Positions 11,130-11,536 of a DNA stretch of 11,536 nucleotides are shown here, piece by piece. The translations under genes and the position numbers were made by a program. The DNA is from Arthrobacter sp. Its GTDB lineage: Bacteria > Actinomycetota > Actinomycetes > Actinomycetales > Micrococcaceae. The notes under the pieces were generated by a model, which searched no databases, was not told where the DNA came from, and saw only the letters and a program-made list of their open reading frames with translations. Within the stretch, counting starts at the first letter, position 1; the number at the start of each line of letters is the position of its first letter. The stretch is from positions 1-11,536 of the forward strand of contig JASLAA010000224.1 in assembly GCA_030147325.1 (NCBI GenBank). Direction: 5' to 3'.

Positions 11130-11536
11130 ATGTCGCCGACCACCACCCTGAACGAGCAAGCCAGCACTATCCTGCACACCCTCGTGGGGTCTCCGGAAGC
11201 ACAGTTCCACGACGGGCAGTTCGAGGCCATCGAGGCGCTGGTCGAGGGCGGACGGCGTGCCCTCGTCGTGCAGCGCACCGGCTGGGGCAAGTCCGCCGTG
11301 TACTTCGTCGCGAGTCTGCTCCTTCGGGCCCGAGGTGCAGGCCCCACGCTGATCGTCTCACCCCTGCTGGCTCTCATGCGGGACCAGGTCGCCGCCGCCG
11401 CCAGGGCAGGGGTCCGCGCCGAGGCCATCAACTCGGCCAACCAGACGGAGTGGCAGGACATCATCGCCAAGCTGCAGGCCAACGAGGTGGACGTCCTCCT
11501 CGTCTCGCCCGAGCGGCTCAACAATCCGTCCTTCCG
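11130..11536 (+). CDS. RecQ-like DEAD/DEAH-box DNA helicase, N-terminal part (cut by window edge)
   Basis: The frame is open from ATG 11130 to the end of the window (135 codons), with no stop, so it is partial. Helicase superfamily 2 motifs appear in RecQ order: a Q-like FHDGQFEAI (27-35), Walker A as RTGWGKSAV (49-57), motif Ia as VSPLLALMRDQV (77-88), then INSANQTEW and LLVSPERLNNPSF near the edge. RecQ proteins normally have TGxGKS and PLxxLMxDQV here, so the match is good. RecQ-family helicases unwind DNA 3' to 5' in recombination repair. The Walker B, RecQ-C-terminal and HRDC regions lie beyond the window, so domain content is unknown. The start is supported by GATACT 6 nt upstream. It is divergent from the phosphohexomutase gene, 95 bp apart. 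Confidence 0.88.
   Translation, partial: MSPTTTLNEQASTILHTLVGSPEAQFHDGQFEAIEALVEGGRRALVVQRTGWGKSAVYFVASLLLRARGAGPTLIVSPLLALMRDQVAAAARAGVRAEAINSANQTEWQDIIAKLQANEVDVLLVSPERLNNPSF

Noticed and set aside
1..11536. CRISPR array, insertion sequence, integrase or rRNA
   Set aside because: No regularly spaced long repeats, transposase or recombinase motifs, or rRNA sequence were seen on either strand.

Overview
The window looks like chromosome from a high-GC actinobacterium, most likely an Arthrobacter-type Micrococcaceae. The reasons are a GTP-type PEP carboxykinase, an orphan OmpR-type winged-helix regulator, tadA and upp in divergent array, and many start codons that follow a TANNNT-like -10 hexamer by only 6-7 nt (leaderless mRNA style). 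The taxon is inferred from protein character; no search was possible.

Layout. 1-1865 (+): the 3' end of a probably exported small protein, then four small unrecognised membrane proteins (276-698, 762-1178, 1211-1387, 1440-1865) in one likely operon, ending in a broken remnant (1862-1942). This is the most accessory-looking part and lies on the 3' side of a tRNA-Ser(CGA). 2043-3246 (-): terminator, tRNA-Ser, a general-stress FMN-binding split-barrel protein and tadA. 3270-3905 (+): upp, divergent from tadA with only 23 bp between start codons. 3906-4354: a 449-bp gap with hairpins, two sets of direct repeats and a possible 30-residue leaderless ORF. 4355-5734 (+): the orphan winged-helix regulator, then a SixA-like histidine phosphatase. 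5748-7166 (-): an FAD/NAD(P) disulfide-reductase-family flavoprotein with intact redox cysteines but no catalytic histidine. 7211-7317 (-): terminator and tRNA-Arg(ACG). 7318-7608: a dense regulatory region with palindromes and a CRP-like site. 7609-9504 (+): pckG. 9534-9575: strong bidirectional terminator. 9628-11034 (-): phosphomannomutase/phosphoglucomutase. 11130-11536 (+): the start of a RecQ-like helicase cut by the window edge.

How the genes relate. Most are housekeeping singletons: tRNA decoding (two tRNAs, TadA), pyrimidine salvage (Upp), gluconeogenesis and sugar-phosphate supply (PckG, phosphohexomutase), DNA repair (RecQ) and redox or stress proteins. TadA and its expected substrate, tRNA-Arg(ACG), both occur here. 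I see no CRISPR array, insertion sequence, integrase, rRNA or recognisable defence system. The points most worth a second look are the regulatory structure upstream of pckG and of the winged-helix gene, the repeated leaderless promoter pattern, the overlapping tadA/upp promoters, the His-to-Tyr change in the flavoprotein, and the unrecognised small-membrane-protein cluster.
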